Below, piece after piece: positions 33,598-44,003 of a stretch of DNA of 64,000 nucleotides. The position numbers and the translations under genes were made by a program. The DNA lies in the NCBI GenBank assembly GCA_000750105.3, contig JPHH03000001.1, positions 248,001 to 312,000 on the forward strand. Reading direction: 5' to 3'. Below the pieces are notes generated by a model that saw nothing but the letters and a program-made list of their open reading frames with translations, ran no database searches and was not told the DNA's origin. Position 1 is the first letter of the stretch, and every line of letters begins with the position of its first letter. Source of the stretch: Tolypocladium sp. Sup5 PDA-1. Its lineage: Eukaryota > Ascomycota > Sordariomycetes > Hypocreales > Ophiocordycipitaceae.

Positions 33598-33850
33598 GCG
33601 AGTGAAAGTCGAGATACCTGCCGAGGCCGGATAGCCAGCCTTTTCTGCCCGAGCAACCCGCCACCTACTTTTGGCATGTCGCCAGCCCCTGAGGTCAGGT
33701 CCGCGCAAGGAGCGGTTCGAAGTGAAAGTCGAGGTACTTGACCGAGTCCGGATAGCCTGTTCGGCCCTGAGCACCCGCCACTTTCTTTGGCATATCGCCA
33801 GCCCCTGCGCCAGCCCCTGAGGTCAGGTCCGCGAATCGCGAGGAGCGGCT
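33598..33850. repeat. 120-bp tandem duplication
   Basis: AGTGAAAGTCGAGRTAC begins one copy at 33601 and another at 33721. Both continue with matching blocks (CCGGATAGCC, CCCGCCAC, TTTGGCAT, TCGCCAGCCCCTG, AGGTCAGGTCCGCG) to GGAGCGG. The second copy carries an extra small internal duplication of GCCAGCCCCTGC. Copies have diverged by scattered substitutions, so the event is not very recent. Confidence 0.9.
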
Positions 33851-34062
33851 CGCTGCAGAAGTCTGCAGAGGCGAGGCCTGGCGCAGGAAAAGGACGCTTG
33901 CAAGGCCATGATGCCCTTCATACTTTCCCCGCGCAGGTTAGGCTGCGGCCAACAAGAAGATGTCGGGCCCAGCGACGACGAGCATGAGCTTAGTCTGCTC
34001 TCGTGGACACGCAGATGCTCGACTCGGGCGAGGATGCTCTGCACGTGGCAGACATTTCTGGG

Positions 34063-34068
34063 TATAAA
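34063..34068 (+). promoter_or_regulatory. TATA box of His-rich surface protein gene
   Basis: TATAAA in the context GGTATAAATTG, about 145 bp upstream of the ATG at 34214, with a pyrimidine-rich leader (34082-34200) in between. Confidence 0.6.
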
Positions 34069-34213
34069 TTGAGGCCGTCGTCGTCTCATCCTGGTGATTC
34101 TCTCTCTGCCCTTTCACTCTCCCCAGGCTCAGATCCGAGGAGTCCTTTCACCCCCTTTCTCGCTTTGTTCTTGTCCCATCTTGTTTAAACAGACTCGCTC
34201 CTCTCACACCACC

Positions 34214-35215
34214 ATGCGTGCCAACACCGTTGCCCTCGCGGCCGCCATTGTGGGCGCCGCCCATGCCGCTGCTGCCGAGGCCGAGGCCCCCCGTCAGCAG
34301 TCGCTGTCCGGCATTCCCCTCAGCAAGGAGGAGCTCATCGAGGCGCTGGCCAGGACGGAGGCGATGACGCTGGGCCGCCGCGCCGTGGCCGCGGAGGCTG
34401 GCCTCCCGGGTGCCATCAACGACTATGATCTCTCCCACGAGGGGTGGGAGTGGAACCTCGTCAACTTTCCCTACTCCGTGGAGCAGCTCCTCGAGCAGCA
34501 CAGAAAACTTCCCGGTGAGCGCAAGATTAACTCGCCCGACGATCCGGCCGCCGTGGGGCTGTTCAGGACGAGCTTGTCGCGCGACGAGATCCAGGCCCAG
34601 GTGAACAACAAGGCGCGCCTCGGGGCACGCGACGAGGCGGCCGTCGGCGACCAGAAGGACTACCCCAAGGAGCCGCCCCTGGAGATTCCCCATGAGCACG
34701 TCAAGCCGCACCCCCATGAGCACCCCCATGAGCACCCCCATGAGCACCACCACCACAAGCTTGTGCCGTGCCCCTGCTGCGGCTGCGTGGAGGTGGGCTG
34801 CTGCAAGTGCCCCGAGACGAAAACGCACTGCCCGCCCAAGAAGACGACCGTGAAGGTCACCCGCACCTGGACCACGACCACGTGCCCGGAGAAGACGACG
34901 ACCAGCTGCCCGGAGAAGAAGACGTCGACGAGCTGCACGGAGAAGATCAAGCCCATGGTGCCCACCACCAGCTGCACCACTAGCGAGATGAAGATGATGA
35001 TGACGCCCGCGCCCCCCAAGCCGACCCATTGCCCTCACGGGTGCCCTCATCCGTGCCCCCACGGCGACCACCACGGCGGCCACCACGGCGGCCACCACAA
35101 CAAGACGATGGCGCACCCGAAGCCCCCCGTCACCGTGTCCATGGGCGGCGCGGGGCAGACGGTGGTGTCGGGGCTGGGCTTCGCGGCGGCGGCGTTTGTT
35201 GCCTACCTCCTGTAA
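34214..35215 (+). CDS. His/Cys-rich GPI-anchored-type surface protein
   Basis: A single exon of 333 residues. The amino end MRANTVALAAAIVGAAHAAAA is a signal peptide. Residues about 75-145 contain the protein-like block HEGWEWNLVNFPYSVEQLL and PDDPAAVGLFRTSLSRDEIQ, unknown to me. Then come a histidine tract with repeated HEHP units ending in HHHH, a cysteine cluster (CPCCGCVEVGCCKCP), a Thr/Lys/Cys region with TCPEKTT-like repeats, and a second His/Cys tract (CPHGCPHPCPHGDHHGGHH). The carboxyl end is a small-residue stretch and hydrophobic tail (VVSGLGFAAAAFVAYLL) typical of a GPI-anchor signal. The ATG is in an ACCATG context behind a TATA box, suggesting strong expression. Binding of zinc, copper or nickel at the cell wall is inferred from composition only. 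Confidence 0.85.
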   Translation: MRANTVALAAAIVGAAHAAAAEAEAPRQQSLSGIPLSKEELIEALARTEAMTLGRRAVAAEAGLPGAINDYDLSHEGWEWNLVNFPYSVEQLLEQHRKLPGERKINSPDDPAAVGLFRTSLSRDEIQAQVNNKARLGARDEAAVGDQKDYPKEPPLEIPHEHVKPHPHEHPHEHPHEHHHHKLVPCPCCGCVEVGCCKCPETKTHCPPKKTTVKVTRTWTTTTCPEKTTTSCPEKKTSTSCTEKIKPMVPTTSCTTSEMKMMMTPAPPKPTHCPHGCPHPCPHGDHHGGHHGGHHNKTMAHPKPPVTVSMGGAGQTVVSGLGFAAAAFVAYLL

Positions 35216-36133
35216 GCTCGAGCTGGTGTACGTACCTCGTGTTGGAGAAGATCGTGTGTGAGGGGGGAATGATCAGGGGGTTGGTTCGTGGAAGGGGCTT
35301 GGACGTGGCTTTGGATCGATCTGAAGGTTTAATGGTGGATGTGTCTGGTTGGCCTGCCCTGTACTCCGTAGGATAGTCTCTAGTTAATCTATGCGCTTGT
35401 TTCTTATCCACGTGGCTGGCGTGTATGGTGTTCCTACTAGTACGGTGTAGTTGTCGTGTGAGCGTCTCGTGAGCTCAATGTACACGTAGGTAAGTATACG
35501 GACTACGAATACCGCCACACGAACCCATCGCAGCTTAGCGGAAACCTTTCCGTAACCAACTGAGCCCTCCCCCGGCGCCCCTTTCCTGTTGTAGCCAACG
35601 GGTAAGCAGACATCCACAGCGTCCCCCCTCCCCCGCAACTGACGTGATCCCCAACCACGGCATCGTGAGTTCCCATTCAGGCAGGCGGCGTCGTCATATC
35701 AGGAAGACCTCTACTGCGTACGTATCTCCGAGGTGCCGGTGCTCCGTCCCCCTTGTAGGTCGCTCCGGGAGGGGTCGTGCAGGCAGGCCGGTGGAGGTGA
35801 CGCGGACCCGGAAGTCGGGTATGTGGGGGGCGGGGGGATGGGAGGCCCCGGCGGCTCGGAGTCCGAGGTCACGGTGAGGGCGGGTGTGGCCCGTGGGATG
35901 GGCAGAGCCGCAGAGCAAAGAGTATATAAGTCGACGAGGGACGGCATCATAGAACCTCTGCCTTTCGTTCATCCATCCGGACAATTACGAGCCAGTGAGC
36001 CATCAGCTGATCTCGCCACCCTGCTTTGCTTGGTTGTCTTAGTAGTTCCCCCTCACCTCACCTCACCTCCCTCCAACCAACCAGCTCACAACTTGCAACT
36101 TACAACCACCACCAAACCACGCCCGGCGTCACG
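35216..36133. other. Intergenic
   Basis: About 920 bp. It contains TACTCCGTA at 35362-35370, a GC-rich stretch, and the promoter and CT-rich leader (CCTCACCTCACCTCACC near 36050) of the methyltransferase gene. No gene seen. Confidence 0.6.
35923..35930 (+). promoter_or_regulatory. TATA box of O-methyltransferase gene
   Basis: TATATAAG, about 205 bp upstream of the ATG at 36134, followed by a pyrimidine-rich leader. Confidence 0.55.
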
Positions 36134-37059
36134 ATGAAGGGCGGAAACACCAACCTCTACGCCAACCCGGAGACGGGCGAGCGGGTGACGGCGTACTCGA
36201 CCGCGCACTCGACCCCGCTGCCCAAGCACCTCACCGACTACCACGCCGCGGCGTCGACGAGCCGCCAGGACTCCATGATGCTGAGCTCCAACTTCCAGTC
36301 GCAGCTGCACCTGCTGCTGGCGAATGCGATTGGCGCCAAGAGAGGTATGCCTGGTCCCGTGTTCCTTGCGCTCATCCATCAAGTCTCAAGTCTCATAATG
36401 GACGCTTTGTTCTGCGCGCCCGCGTGAGGGGGGCTCACTTACACGGACGAGTGGCTAACATGAGGCGATGCCCTCAGTCCTCGAGATTGGCGTCTATGTC
36501 GGCTATTCCGCCATGCTGTGGTCCCATGCCACTGGCCCCGATGGGGTCGTCACGGGCCTGGAGTATTCCCCCGAGCTGGCCCAGATTGCGCGCGACGCCT
36601 TCGCCAAGCAGGGCCTCAACAACATCGAGATCATCGTCGGCAACGGAGCCGAGACGTACGTTCCATCCATCAAGTATACCCCATCCATCCAATGCACTAA
36701 CACCGCGACGCGACAGCCTCCCCAAGCTCAGCCCCTCCACGCCCTACGACCTCGTCTTCCTCGACGCCGACAAGACCGGCTACAGCAACTACCTGCGCGT
36801 CCTGCTCGCCAAGTCGCAGCCCGGCGCCGCCGGCCGGCTGCTCCGCCCGGGGGCCCTCATCATGGCCGACAACGTCCTGCGCCGCGGCCAGGTCGCCGAC
36901 CCGTCGGTCACGGAGCCCGAGTTCGGGACCCAGAGCGAGTGGGACGCGCACATCGTGGCGGTGCGCAAGTTCAACGACGAGTGCGTCGCCGAGGCGCGGC
37001 TCGAGACGTTCATGGTGCCGCTGTGGGATGGCCTGAGCATCATGAGGCTGCGCGACTAG
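36134..37059 (+). CDS. Cation-dependent O-methyltransferase (caffeoyl-CoA OMT type)
   Basis: Three exons, 36134-36344, 36478-36655 and 36717-37059, give 243 residues. The first intron is rather long (133 bp); the second is 61 bp. Splicing joins AKR-VLEIGVYVGYSAMLW, the SAM-binding motif I, and GAET-LPKLSP. The metal and substrate site is intact: DLVFLDADKTGYSNYL with Asp146, and MADNVLRRG with Asp181-Asn182, as in class-I metal-dependent O-methyltransferases. These small soluble enzymes move a methyl group from S-adenosylmethionine to catechol-type hydroxyls using magnesium or similar. Fungal members act on phenolics or quinone-type metabolites; the substrate here cannot be told. No other biosynthetic gene adjoins it, so it is probably not part of a metabolite cluster. 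Confidence 0.9.
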
Positions 37060-37392
37060 GTAGCTGGCCGTCGAAGAGGGAGGCGCTGGAAGCCGGCGTA
37101 AGGCTGGAGGCTAGGAAAATGCCGGCCTTTTCATCGACAAGAGGCGAGTGGTGAATTGAATTGAATTGTTGAACAATATGAAATTAAGTTGAATATGAAC
37201 GGCTACATAACAGCAGCGGGATATCAATGTCTTGTCTCTCAAGCCCAGGTCCTGCTCCTCATGACCCCATAGTAAATTCCTGGCTCAACACCGTCAGCGC
37301 CATGGCCCTTCCATTACCGCACGTTCATCCCCTCATGTCGTTCATAATCGTCAGTGCCCCTCCGCGTAAGACGGGCAAGTGATCTCCGCAGC
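37060..37392. other. Intergenic 3' flanks
   Basis: 333 bp between convergent stops. The stretch 37150-37210 is AT-rich (TTGAATTG repeats), fitting transcript ends. Confidence 0.6.
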
Positions 37393-38144
37393 CTAGTAGC
37401 GGCCGCCGCGCTGCCAGAAGCGTCGTCGAGTGGTGGGCGTAGGGTCGGTCCAGCCCTCCTTGGTGCGCGACGCGCGCTTGTTCTTGGAACGGCCGGCGCA
37501 GCAGGTAACGAAGACGATGACGGAAGCGAAGAGGGTGAAGATGGCCGCGACGAGCATCAGCCAGATGGCCGGGCCCCACTCGGCCCTGCTGCGGTTGTGG
37601 TCGTTGACGTCGTGCTTGATGATGCTAAAGGAGACAAAGTCGCAGATCATGGCGACGACGGTGACGACAAAGGCCAGCAGCGCGGAAAAGACGGACAGCA
37701 GCGAGCCGACGATGCCGGTGCCGAGGCAGAGCAGGAAGGCGATGAAGCAGAGGCCCGTCGCCACGGGGTGCAGCACCATGACGCGGGTGAGGCCCTTGGA
37801 CGTGTTCTCGGCAGCGTCGCTAAAGTCGGTGCCGTCAATCCTGGAGATGACCTGCGCCGGGTTGTAGCCGATATGCCTGCCCGAGCACTGGTCTCCGCCA
37901 CTGATCGCGTGTAAGTCTCTTGGCCGAACGATGCGTCTGGTGAGTGAGCTTACCTGAGGCCGCGATGGCACCAGCCGAATGTACCAAATGTCACATCTGA
38001 ACCGGAGACGCTGCTCCCGAGGTTGACCTTCATGATGGCGAGCGAATTGACCACCGGGGACGTGACGGAGACGACGATGAGCATCACCGTCGCGACCAGC
38101 AGCAGCAGAGTGCCGATGTGGTGGATAAACGTGCCGACGCCCAT
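37393..38144 (-). CDS. SUR7/PalI-family tetraspan membrane protein
   Basis: Two exons, 38144-37954 and 37900-37393, with a 53-bp intron, encode 232 residues. There are four hydrophobic segments: residues about 9-30 (IGTLLLLVATVMLIVVSVTSP), then three in the second exon (VATGLCFIAFLLCLGTGIV, LLAFVVTVVAMICDFVSF and WLMLVAAIFTLFASVIVFV). The first extracytoplasmic loop has FGWCHRGL-SGGDQC, the W-x-C...C pattern of SUR7/PalI claudin-like proteins; the second cysteine is supplied by exon 2. The cytosolic tail is basic (SKNKRASRTKEGW, RRRFWQRGGRY). Members act in eisosome/MCC membrane domains (Sur7) or alkaline-pH sensing (PalI/Rim9); which applies here is not decided by the sequence. The start is the first ATG before the first membrane segment. 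Confidence 0.85.
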
Positions 38145-39232
38145 TGTGACTTGCTTGCTGCGCGCGTTCTATTCTCTTTTGCTCTCTGCTGGACGGCTCT
38201 GCTGAGGGTGGGCGAGGAGGGGGTGATGGCAAGGTCCGTTACACGCAGGGAGGTTGGGTATAGGTATGTGATGTGAAACGTCGAGTCGGGGGAGGGCCTC
38301 GGCATATAAACCGATGCGTCCCGTGGGCGCCCTCCCAGCTGCCGACGCCGTCCAGCAAGCCAGCCCTTGTACATGGACTGTGCGACGTCATCATCACGGG
38401 CTCTGTTGGTGCCCATCCCATCCTTGCTGGGGCCATCTCGAGTTGCACTGCCAAAGGGATGGCTGTGCCCTGGCACGACTGGCCTGACCGTGTCTTTGAG
38501 ATCTGACCAGGGGCAACGAGGGTGACGTAGCAACGGCAGTACGCGGCGAATTGGAGTGCGTGTGAGTTCTCGGTGGGTCGCCTAGCTGCCCTGATTTGGG
38601 CCACGCCACACCCCGTGGACAGGGGTCCGCGATATTGGCTGCGTGGTGTGGGTGGTGGGCGTTGGTGACCGTGGCACAGCCAGCAGGAGTCTTGCGCAGG
38701 ACGACTACGAGTAGCCAAGGCATGGCCATCGTCACAGCCGTATTCCCGGGGCTGAAAGCAAGAAAACCAATTTTGCCAGCGTGCTGCTTGCCCAGCTCTG
38801 CCAGCTCTGTCGCCAAAATAGAACAAGCAAGCTTTGGCTGCGCATGGGGCCCCAGTTCGAACGTCGTCACCCCGGCAGCTCGTTGCCGCGTTGGGGGTAA
38901 TTCGATGCAGGAGCTGGGCGATGCGTCCGGCGTTTCTGGTGACGTAAACTTGTCTCGAAGTTGGCAGACGTGACTGGGCACAATAAATGCTGTTCCATCG
39001 CGGCGACGCCCGCCATTCCGATTTCGAGGCAGATTGGCAGCCCTTGACGGTCTTGACCTGACCGCCTGTGTTCTCGTTCCTCTGCGTCGACAGACTGTCT
39101 GACTGTCAGGTCAGCCCGATTGGGCCACAGCCTCACCGCGCTGCATGATGCCAAAATAGGCCATCGTGGGTACTCGGTACACGTGCCGCGCGGTCGGCCG
39201 TTGGTGGCTCGTTGATTGCGATGCATCGTGGC
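38145..39232. other. Intergenic
   Basis: About 1.1 kb between the SUR7-type gene (5' side) and the 3' end of the next minus-strand gene. The TATATAAA-like patch at 38306-38312 could serve the minus-strand promoter, as TTTATA. Open frames here lack recognisable content. Confidence 0.6.
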
Positions 39233-39956
39233 TCAGCGCGCCATCTTACTTGGCAGCCAGCCCTTCAATTGCAGCCGCTTAGCCTTGCGCTCCATCCGAG
39301 ACGCCTTGCCCAGGTCAAAGAGCCAGTGCGACAGGCCCTTGGCCGCCACGGTCTGGGGCAGCGACTGCTTCAGCGTCGTCGCCGCGAACGACTTGTCCTG
39401 GCCGTACGCGTCTGGCCACGAGTGATGGAGCGGCGATCCAGACATGGCGTACTTATGGTTATAGTCGGGCGCAGGGAAGATTTCTAGCGTGAATTCCTTG
39501 TGTTCTCGCCGGCCCTCCGCGTCCGCCTCGACGCTCGACGTCGACGTCGTCGGCTCGTCTTGCGCTTTGGTCACAGAAGGGGGGGCGCTGTTGAAGCTTC
39601 CGGGCTCGCCGAGGTCGGCAACGTAGATGTCGGCGTTGGCACGGGGAACGGCGACGTTGTACGTGAGCGGGCTGCTGGCAACGAGCTTGCTGGCCGTCGT
39701 CGGCTCCTTGGTGACGGACACAAAGTTGGAGTGGTAGCCCTGCAAGCGGCGTCGATTAGCTCTTGATCCGCTGCGTGTCAGTATGCCATCGCGTAAAGCG
39801 TACCGGCGTCATCTTAAAGACCTCGACGGGGCCATGCTGCTCGAGCACCTGTAGCACAGAGCGCCGCTCAGCGAAGGTGACGGGTGTCGGCGAGACGAGG
39901 ATGCGAATCGACCGATGGGGCATCGAGCGCCGCGCCGCGCTTGCGATTGATGCCAT
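39233..39956 (-). CDS. Unrecognised protein, probably mitochondrial, RRM-like core
   Basis: Two exons, 39956-39804 and 39739-39233, with a 64-bp intron, give 219 residues. I choose the ATG at 39956 because it gives a short basic leader, MASIASAARRSMPHRSIRIL, that looks like a mitochondrial presequence. Other in-frame ATGs lie upstream at 40076 and downstream. The core from RILVSPTPVTFAERRSVLQVL through VEVFKMTP-GYHSNFVSVT to ASKLVASSPLTY has a beta-alpha-beta-beta-alpha rhythm reminiscent of an RRM-like fold, but RNP motifs are absent. The end is basic (KASRMERKAKRLQLKGWLP), as in some mitochondrial ribosomal or RNA-handling proteins. Function is unknown. It is divergent from the Mediator gene, sharing about 440 bp of promoter. 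Confidence 0.65.
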
Positions 39957-40394
39957 GGCGATGGCGGCGACGAGCGTCACGGTTGAGGAGAGGAAGATGG
40001 CAGCTGAACTTCCGAAGGAGCTTCTACTGAATGTCGGGCCTGGCGGATGAGGATGGAGCTTTGCGGCCGAGATCATTGGGCAGTCGAGCTCAATTGACCT
40101 GTAGCGGGAAGAAGTGGGGCTCCACCAGCCGCCGTCTCTGGCGCGAGGCTGCACCTCCAGCACCTAATCTCCAAGAAACAACACGACTACGGACGACATC
40201 TTCAACTCTATTTGTATCACCAAGCAAACGACGCGTCCCCGCCCAGCCCAGCCGAGCGACCGATGCCTTCTCCCCCGCGTCTGCGGAGACAATAGCCGGC
40301 GTTTTCGCGACCCTCCTCGCGACTCGAGCTTCGCCTTCTCCAGCCTCGTCTACCGCCATCTCACCTAGGACGACAGCTACAGATTCGAGTCGCC

Positions 40395-42504
40395 ATGTCG
40401 ACGCCGACGCCCATCAAGCACGCGCCGTCGCAGCAGGGCCGCACACCCTCGCAACTGGCCGCCGCAACGCCCCCAGTGTCCACGCCCTTCTCCAACCCCG
40501 CCCACGCTGCCTTTTCTCCTCGCGGCCCCAAGTCGTCGCCCCAGCAGGTCAAGAAGTCCCCGGCCACGTCGATGATGGGCCAGCCCGCAATGGGCGCCTT
40601 CAACTTCGATAGCCCCTCGACTGCTGCGGCCATGGGCGCGTTGGGCATCGGCGGCGGCTTCGATCTTGGGCTCGACAACGTGGCTGTCGGCGGGCTCGAT
40701 GCCCTTGGCGCGGCCCTTGCCGGCGAGGACGACAAGCTTAAGCGGCTGGACACCATTCTGAAGCTTTTCAGTGTTTGTACGCCCCAAACATCTTGTAGTC
40801 ACGCATACTAACGGTTGGCAGGAGAGCAAGGGCCTCGTCAGCGAAGCCGGTTTGGATCGCCTCGCCCAGCGCATCGGCCTCGAACTCCTATCCGAGGAAC
40901 AAAGGACCCCCGGCGGACGCAAGACGAGGACCCTGGCGATTGCCGGCTCTGCGATTGCGTTGGATATTGTGTTGGATAACAACATCGTCCAGAGCACGTC
41001 TCTGACGTATCACGGAAACGCAGAGTCCGTCTCAAAGCACATGGACGCAGCCGGCCGCATTCTTCTCCAGGATCTACAGCTGCTCCCCGATCAGAGCCCC
41101 TTGACCAAGACTCTGGATAGCTTCGCCTCCAACTTTGAGCGACTGGCAAGCTTGGACAAGCTTAGCATTGTCCCGGGTCTGGATTGTCATGAAGCTCTGG
41201 CCGGTATATACGTCAGCCTGGACAGGTTGCATCAATGGGACTTGTCGAAGCTGCGAGAAGAACAAGGCATGGCGGGCAAGTCGGATACATACTTGTCCAA
41301 CATGGCCATGTGTACGCGCCACGGCCTTCCCGTCATGCATGCGCGAGGCAAGGTCGGACTGGCCTTGCAGTACTGGAAAGAGCTGCGCTTCGTGCCGCCA
41401 TCGACCGACGCCACGACTGTCTTTGCAGAGAAGCAAGAAAAGGTCTGGTCGCTTCTTCTCGGCTGCGCCCCCATCGACGGCCTCGGCCTCCCTCCAGTCA
41501 GGGTCTCCGAGAACTGGATCTCCAAGGACATAATCAAGGAAGAGCCATCGTCAATGGAGTCCAGCGGCGGTGTCGCCCTGGACTGGCGGGAGCCCGACAA
41601 CGTTTCCCTGCCGCAGTCTGAGGACAACAAAGACGCCGGCATGGACTTGCTGCAGCCGGATCTCTCGACGACGAGGGTCCCCCGAGTCATGTTCACCGTC
41701 GCCTTTGACCCCCCCGTTGTTCTCCCGCAGAATGACTGGTCACGGCTGTACATGTGCGCCAACGTGAACCCGCCCAATATCGAGTTGAGCCACAGGGGCT
41801 CTCCGCCAACCTTTGACAGCCTGCTGTTCCCAATCCCGCCCGGCACCAAGGTGGACCCCAGCGAGCCGCGGGCGATATCGCGTCGACGAGACGTTCGCGT
41901 GTTTGACGAGGACCGGAAGTCAGTTGTCAGGCAGCACAACAATACTCTGTTCATCTACAAGCCGATATATTCGCAAGCGGTGTCAGAGATGCCATTCTCC
42001 CACCCCCGGCAGCTCATTGACATGCTGCCTCTTCTGCGACAGTATGCGTTCCTCTCCACGCTTCTCGAGAACAGTTTCGGGCCCAAGACCAGGGAGGGCC
42101 CGCCCGTGACGGCAAGGGGGGGCGCAAAGCCGGACACCGAGGCAGAAAAGTCACAGTCGGGCACGACGACAGGCAGGGACCAGCTCGCAGACTTTATGGA
42201 ATCCTCGGGCGAGCCTGCCAAGGAAACAGCCCCTGAGCCGGAAAAGGGAACAAGGGTAGACGTCATTCTCTGGGTGCATCCGTCGCCGCACCTGCAGGTC
42301 GTGTTCCCCATGGGCGACGCCACGGCGGACATTACCCTCAAGATCCTCGAGGGCGGCGCGGTGGAGATTGTGGAGGAAAACATCCTCGGCGCGGGCGCCA
42401 AGGGCAAGCGCAGGGACTTTTCAAAGGAGAACCTAGGCAAGGTCCTGGAGCACCTGGAGGACCTGTGCAAATGGGCCGAGTGGATAAGGACTCGGTTGTC
42501 GTGA
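40395..42504 (+). CDS. MED1: Mediator complex subunit 1
   Basis: Two exons, 40395-40772 and 40822-42504, with a 49-bp intron (GTTTGT donor, ACTAACGG branch), encode 686 residues. The amino leader is Ser/Pro/Ala/Gln-rich. The Med1 domain begins near DDKLKRLDTILKLFS-ESKGLVSEAG and continues through RKTRTLAIAGSAIALDIVLD, LTYHGNAESVSKHMDAAG, LDSFASNFERLASLDKLSI and LPLLRQYAFLSTLLENSFG. The carboxyl part ends in a conserved sandwich-like block (VDVILWVHPSPHLQVVFP, VEIVEENILG) and a helical LGKVLEHLEDLCKWAEWIR. Med1 sits in the middle module of Mediator, linking activators to RNA polymerase II; the nuclear role is inferred from the family. The donor is weaker than usual, but frame and motif continuity support it. 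Confidence 0.9.
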
Positions 42505-42964
42505 AAGCGGCGTGTGAAGAGCGGCGTGTGAAAAGCGGCGTGGTGAGGTATAGTTAACATCATGGGACGGAGTTGAATGATACCCGGATTTCCCTTCCAA
42601 GACAATACTGTCAATTTGTTTTGTGAAAGTCGATCGCACGTCCCAGATTCTCCTTGCTCGCATATGGCAAGCCATGGCCATGATTCGGGGCTTGGGTGCT
42701 TCCCTCTGTGACACGGCATTGATTCTCTCAACTGCAAGGCTATCTTCTATCATCTCCGCTCACGTCTAGGCTGAATCGCATACCCTTTCCCTGGCCTCGA
42801 AGCACCGGATCATTGTCACCGATGCGCAGACGCTCCCGACGGCTTATAAATGCCTGCCACTGTCATGTGCACCCCCGCATGATGGCCTCGGGAATTCTCC
42901 TTTCTCTACCACCGAGAGCGTTCTCATAACGACTTGTCGATACACCCCCCCACCCCCTCAACCC
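42505..42964. other. Intergenic promoter region
   Basis: 460 bp between two plus-strand genes; holds the Mediator gene's 3' flank and the next promoter with a TATA box. Confidence 0.6.
42845..42850 (+). promoter_or_regulatory. TATA box
   Basis: TATAAA in GGCTTATAAATGCC, 115-120 bp upstream of the ATG at 42965. Confidence 0.6.
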
Positions 42965-43753
42965 ATGGCTCTGAAGCTAAAGAAAAGCATTCGGCGAGTG
43001 GCCAGTGGCGTCGTCTTGCGGGTGCGGTCCAGGTCGTTTGCTGCGTTCGACGAAGCGCTTGGCATGCTCCGCGACCGGCCGGCTTCCACAGAGCTTGTCC
43101 ATGTATACAAAGACATGATATCGGGGCCGTTGCCGGTGGTGCCGGATCCGCATCCCGGCCCGCCGCCTACAACGGGGCTGCCGCCGACGCCGTCCCCCGA
43201 GGAGCACGAAGTGTTTCCCGCTTCGCGCTGCTCACCATCTGCCTGCTCGCTGCCCTCGCCGCTGCAGCAATCACCACGACCACCACGTCGTCGTATCAGA
43301 CGCCCCCAGAAACAGCACGTCCCCCGGCCCGACTCCTCGACGCTGCCGCCGCAGTACCACCACCACCACCGCCCGCCGCCGCCGCCGCCGCCCCTCGAGC
43401 TCGCGCGCTTCCACGCCGTGCGGCGCGACGGCGGCGGCGCGCGCACGCAGTACTGGCTGTCGACCGAGGACGTGCTGGCCGGCGTGCCGGGCAGCGAGCA
43501 CGTGCCCACGGGCCATTGGGACGGGCTGGTGCGCCTGGCCAGGGATGTGAGCGTCGTGGATCGGAGGCAGGGGGGGCACGCGTGGGTGCAGCTCGTGACG
43601 GCGTGGTGTGGCGATGGGGATGTGGTCGTGGAGGAGGACGAGGATGACGGTCAAGGCGAGGTGGAGACGGAATGGGCTGGGCTTGACGGGATTCACGGGT
43701 GTGTCCCCGAGGAAGAGGCAGTGAATGAGGACCATCTGGAGAATTGGACATAA
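42965..43753 (+). CDS. Proline-rich protein of unknown function
   Basis: A single exon of 262 residues with a TATA box upstream and ATG in a CCCATGG context. The first 55 residues are basic and helical (MALKLKKSIRRVASGVVLRV). Then comes a low-complexity part with Pro runs and a YHHHHRPPPPPPP stretch, and a better-conserved-looking end: RTQYWLSTEDVLAGVPGSE, HWDGLVRLARDVSVVDRR and HAWVQLVTAWCGDGDVVVE, closing with an acidic tail. No family recognised; no signal peptide or membrane segment. Two other frames are also open across the GC-rich middle, but only this frame has a promoter-linked ATG and balanced composition at both ends. Confidence 0.6.
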   Translation: MALKLKKSIRRVASGVVLRVRSRSFAAFDEALGMLRDRPASTELVHVYKDMISGPLPVVPDPHPGPPPTTGLPPTPSPEEHEVFPASRCSPSACSLPSPLQQSPRPPRRRIRRPQKQHVPRPDSSTLPPQYHHHHRPPPPPPPLELARFHAVRRDGGGARTQYWLSTEDVLAGVPGSEHVPTGHWDGLVRLARDVSVVDRRQGGHAWVQLVTAWCGDGDVVVEEDEDDGQGEVETEWAGLDGIHGCVPEEEAVNEDHLENWT

Positions 43754-44003
43754 GTGATGCACAGAGCAAGGGTCCGGTACAGTCCAGGGCAGGCCGTTAT
43801 ATTCTCACCCACCCTAGCTACACCAAGCCCCCTCACAGCAAAAGAATCACGACCCCGATGAAGAAGTAGAAAAGTGTATATATAAAAATAGAAATTACAT
43901 CCAGCCTAAGCCTTTATCCAACTCTATAATTCCTCCGCCGTCCGTGACACTTCATTAGAAAGAACCCGATCGCTCGATTAGTATCAACAAGCAAGCAGCT
44001 CGC

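Larger units (their letters stand above)
33326..34213. other. Intergenic with tandem duplication
   Basis: About 890 bp between the ORM gene and the His-rich surface-protein gene, both plus strand. It contains a 120-bp tandem duplication (33598-33850) and the downstream promoter with a TATA box. Confidence 0.7.

Noticed and set aside
34148..35116. 322-residue minus-strand frame opposite the His-rich protein
   Set aside because: Shadow of repetitive GC-rich coding DNA; the plus frame has TATA box, signal peptide and GPI signal.
36134..38144. O-methyltransferase and neighbours as a secondary-metabolite cluster
   Set aside because: No polyketide synthase, peptide synthetase, terpene cyclase, P450, oxidase or transporter lies nearby; the neighbours are housekeeping or membrane genes.
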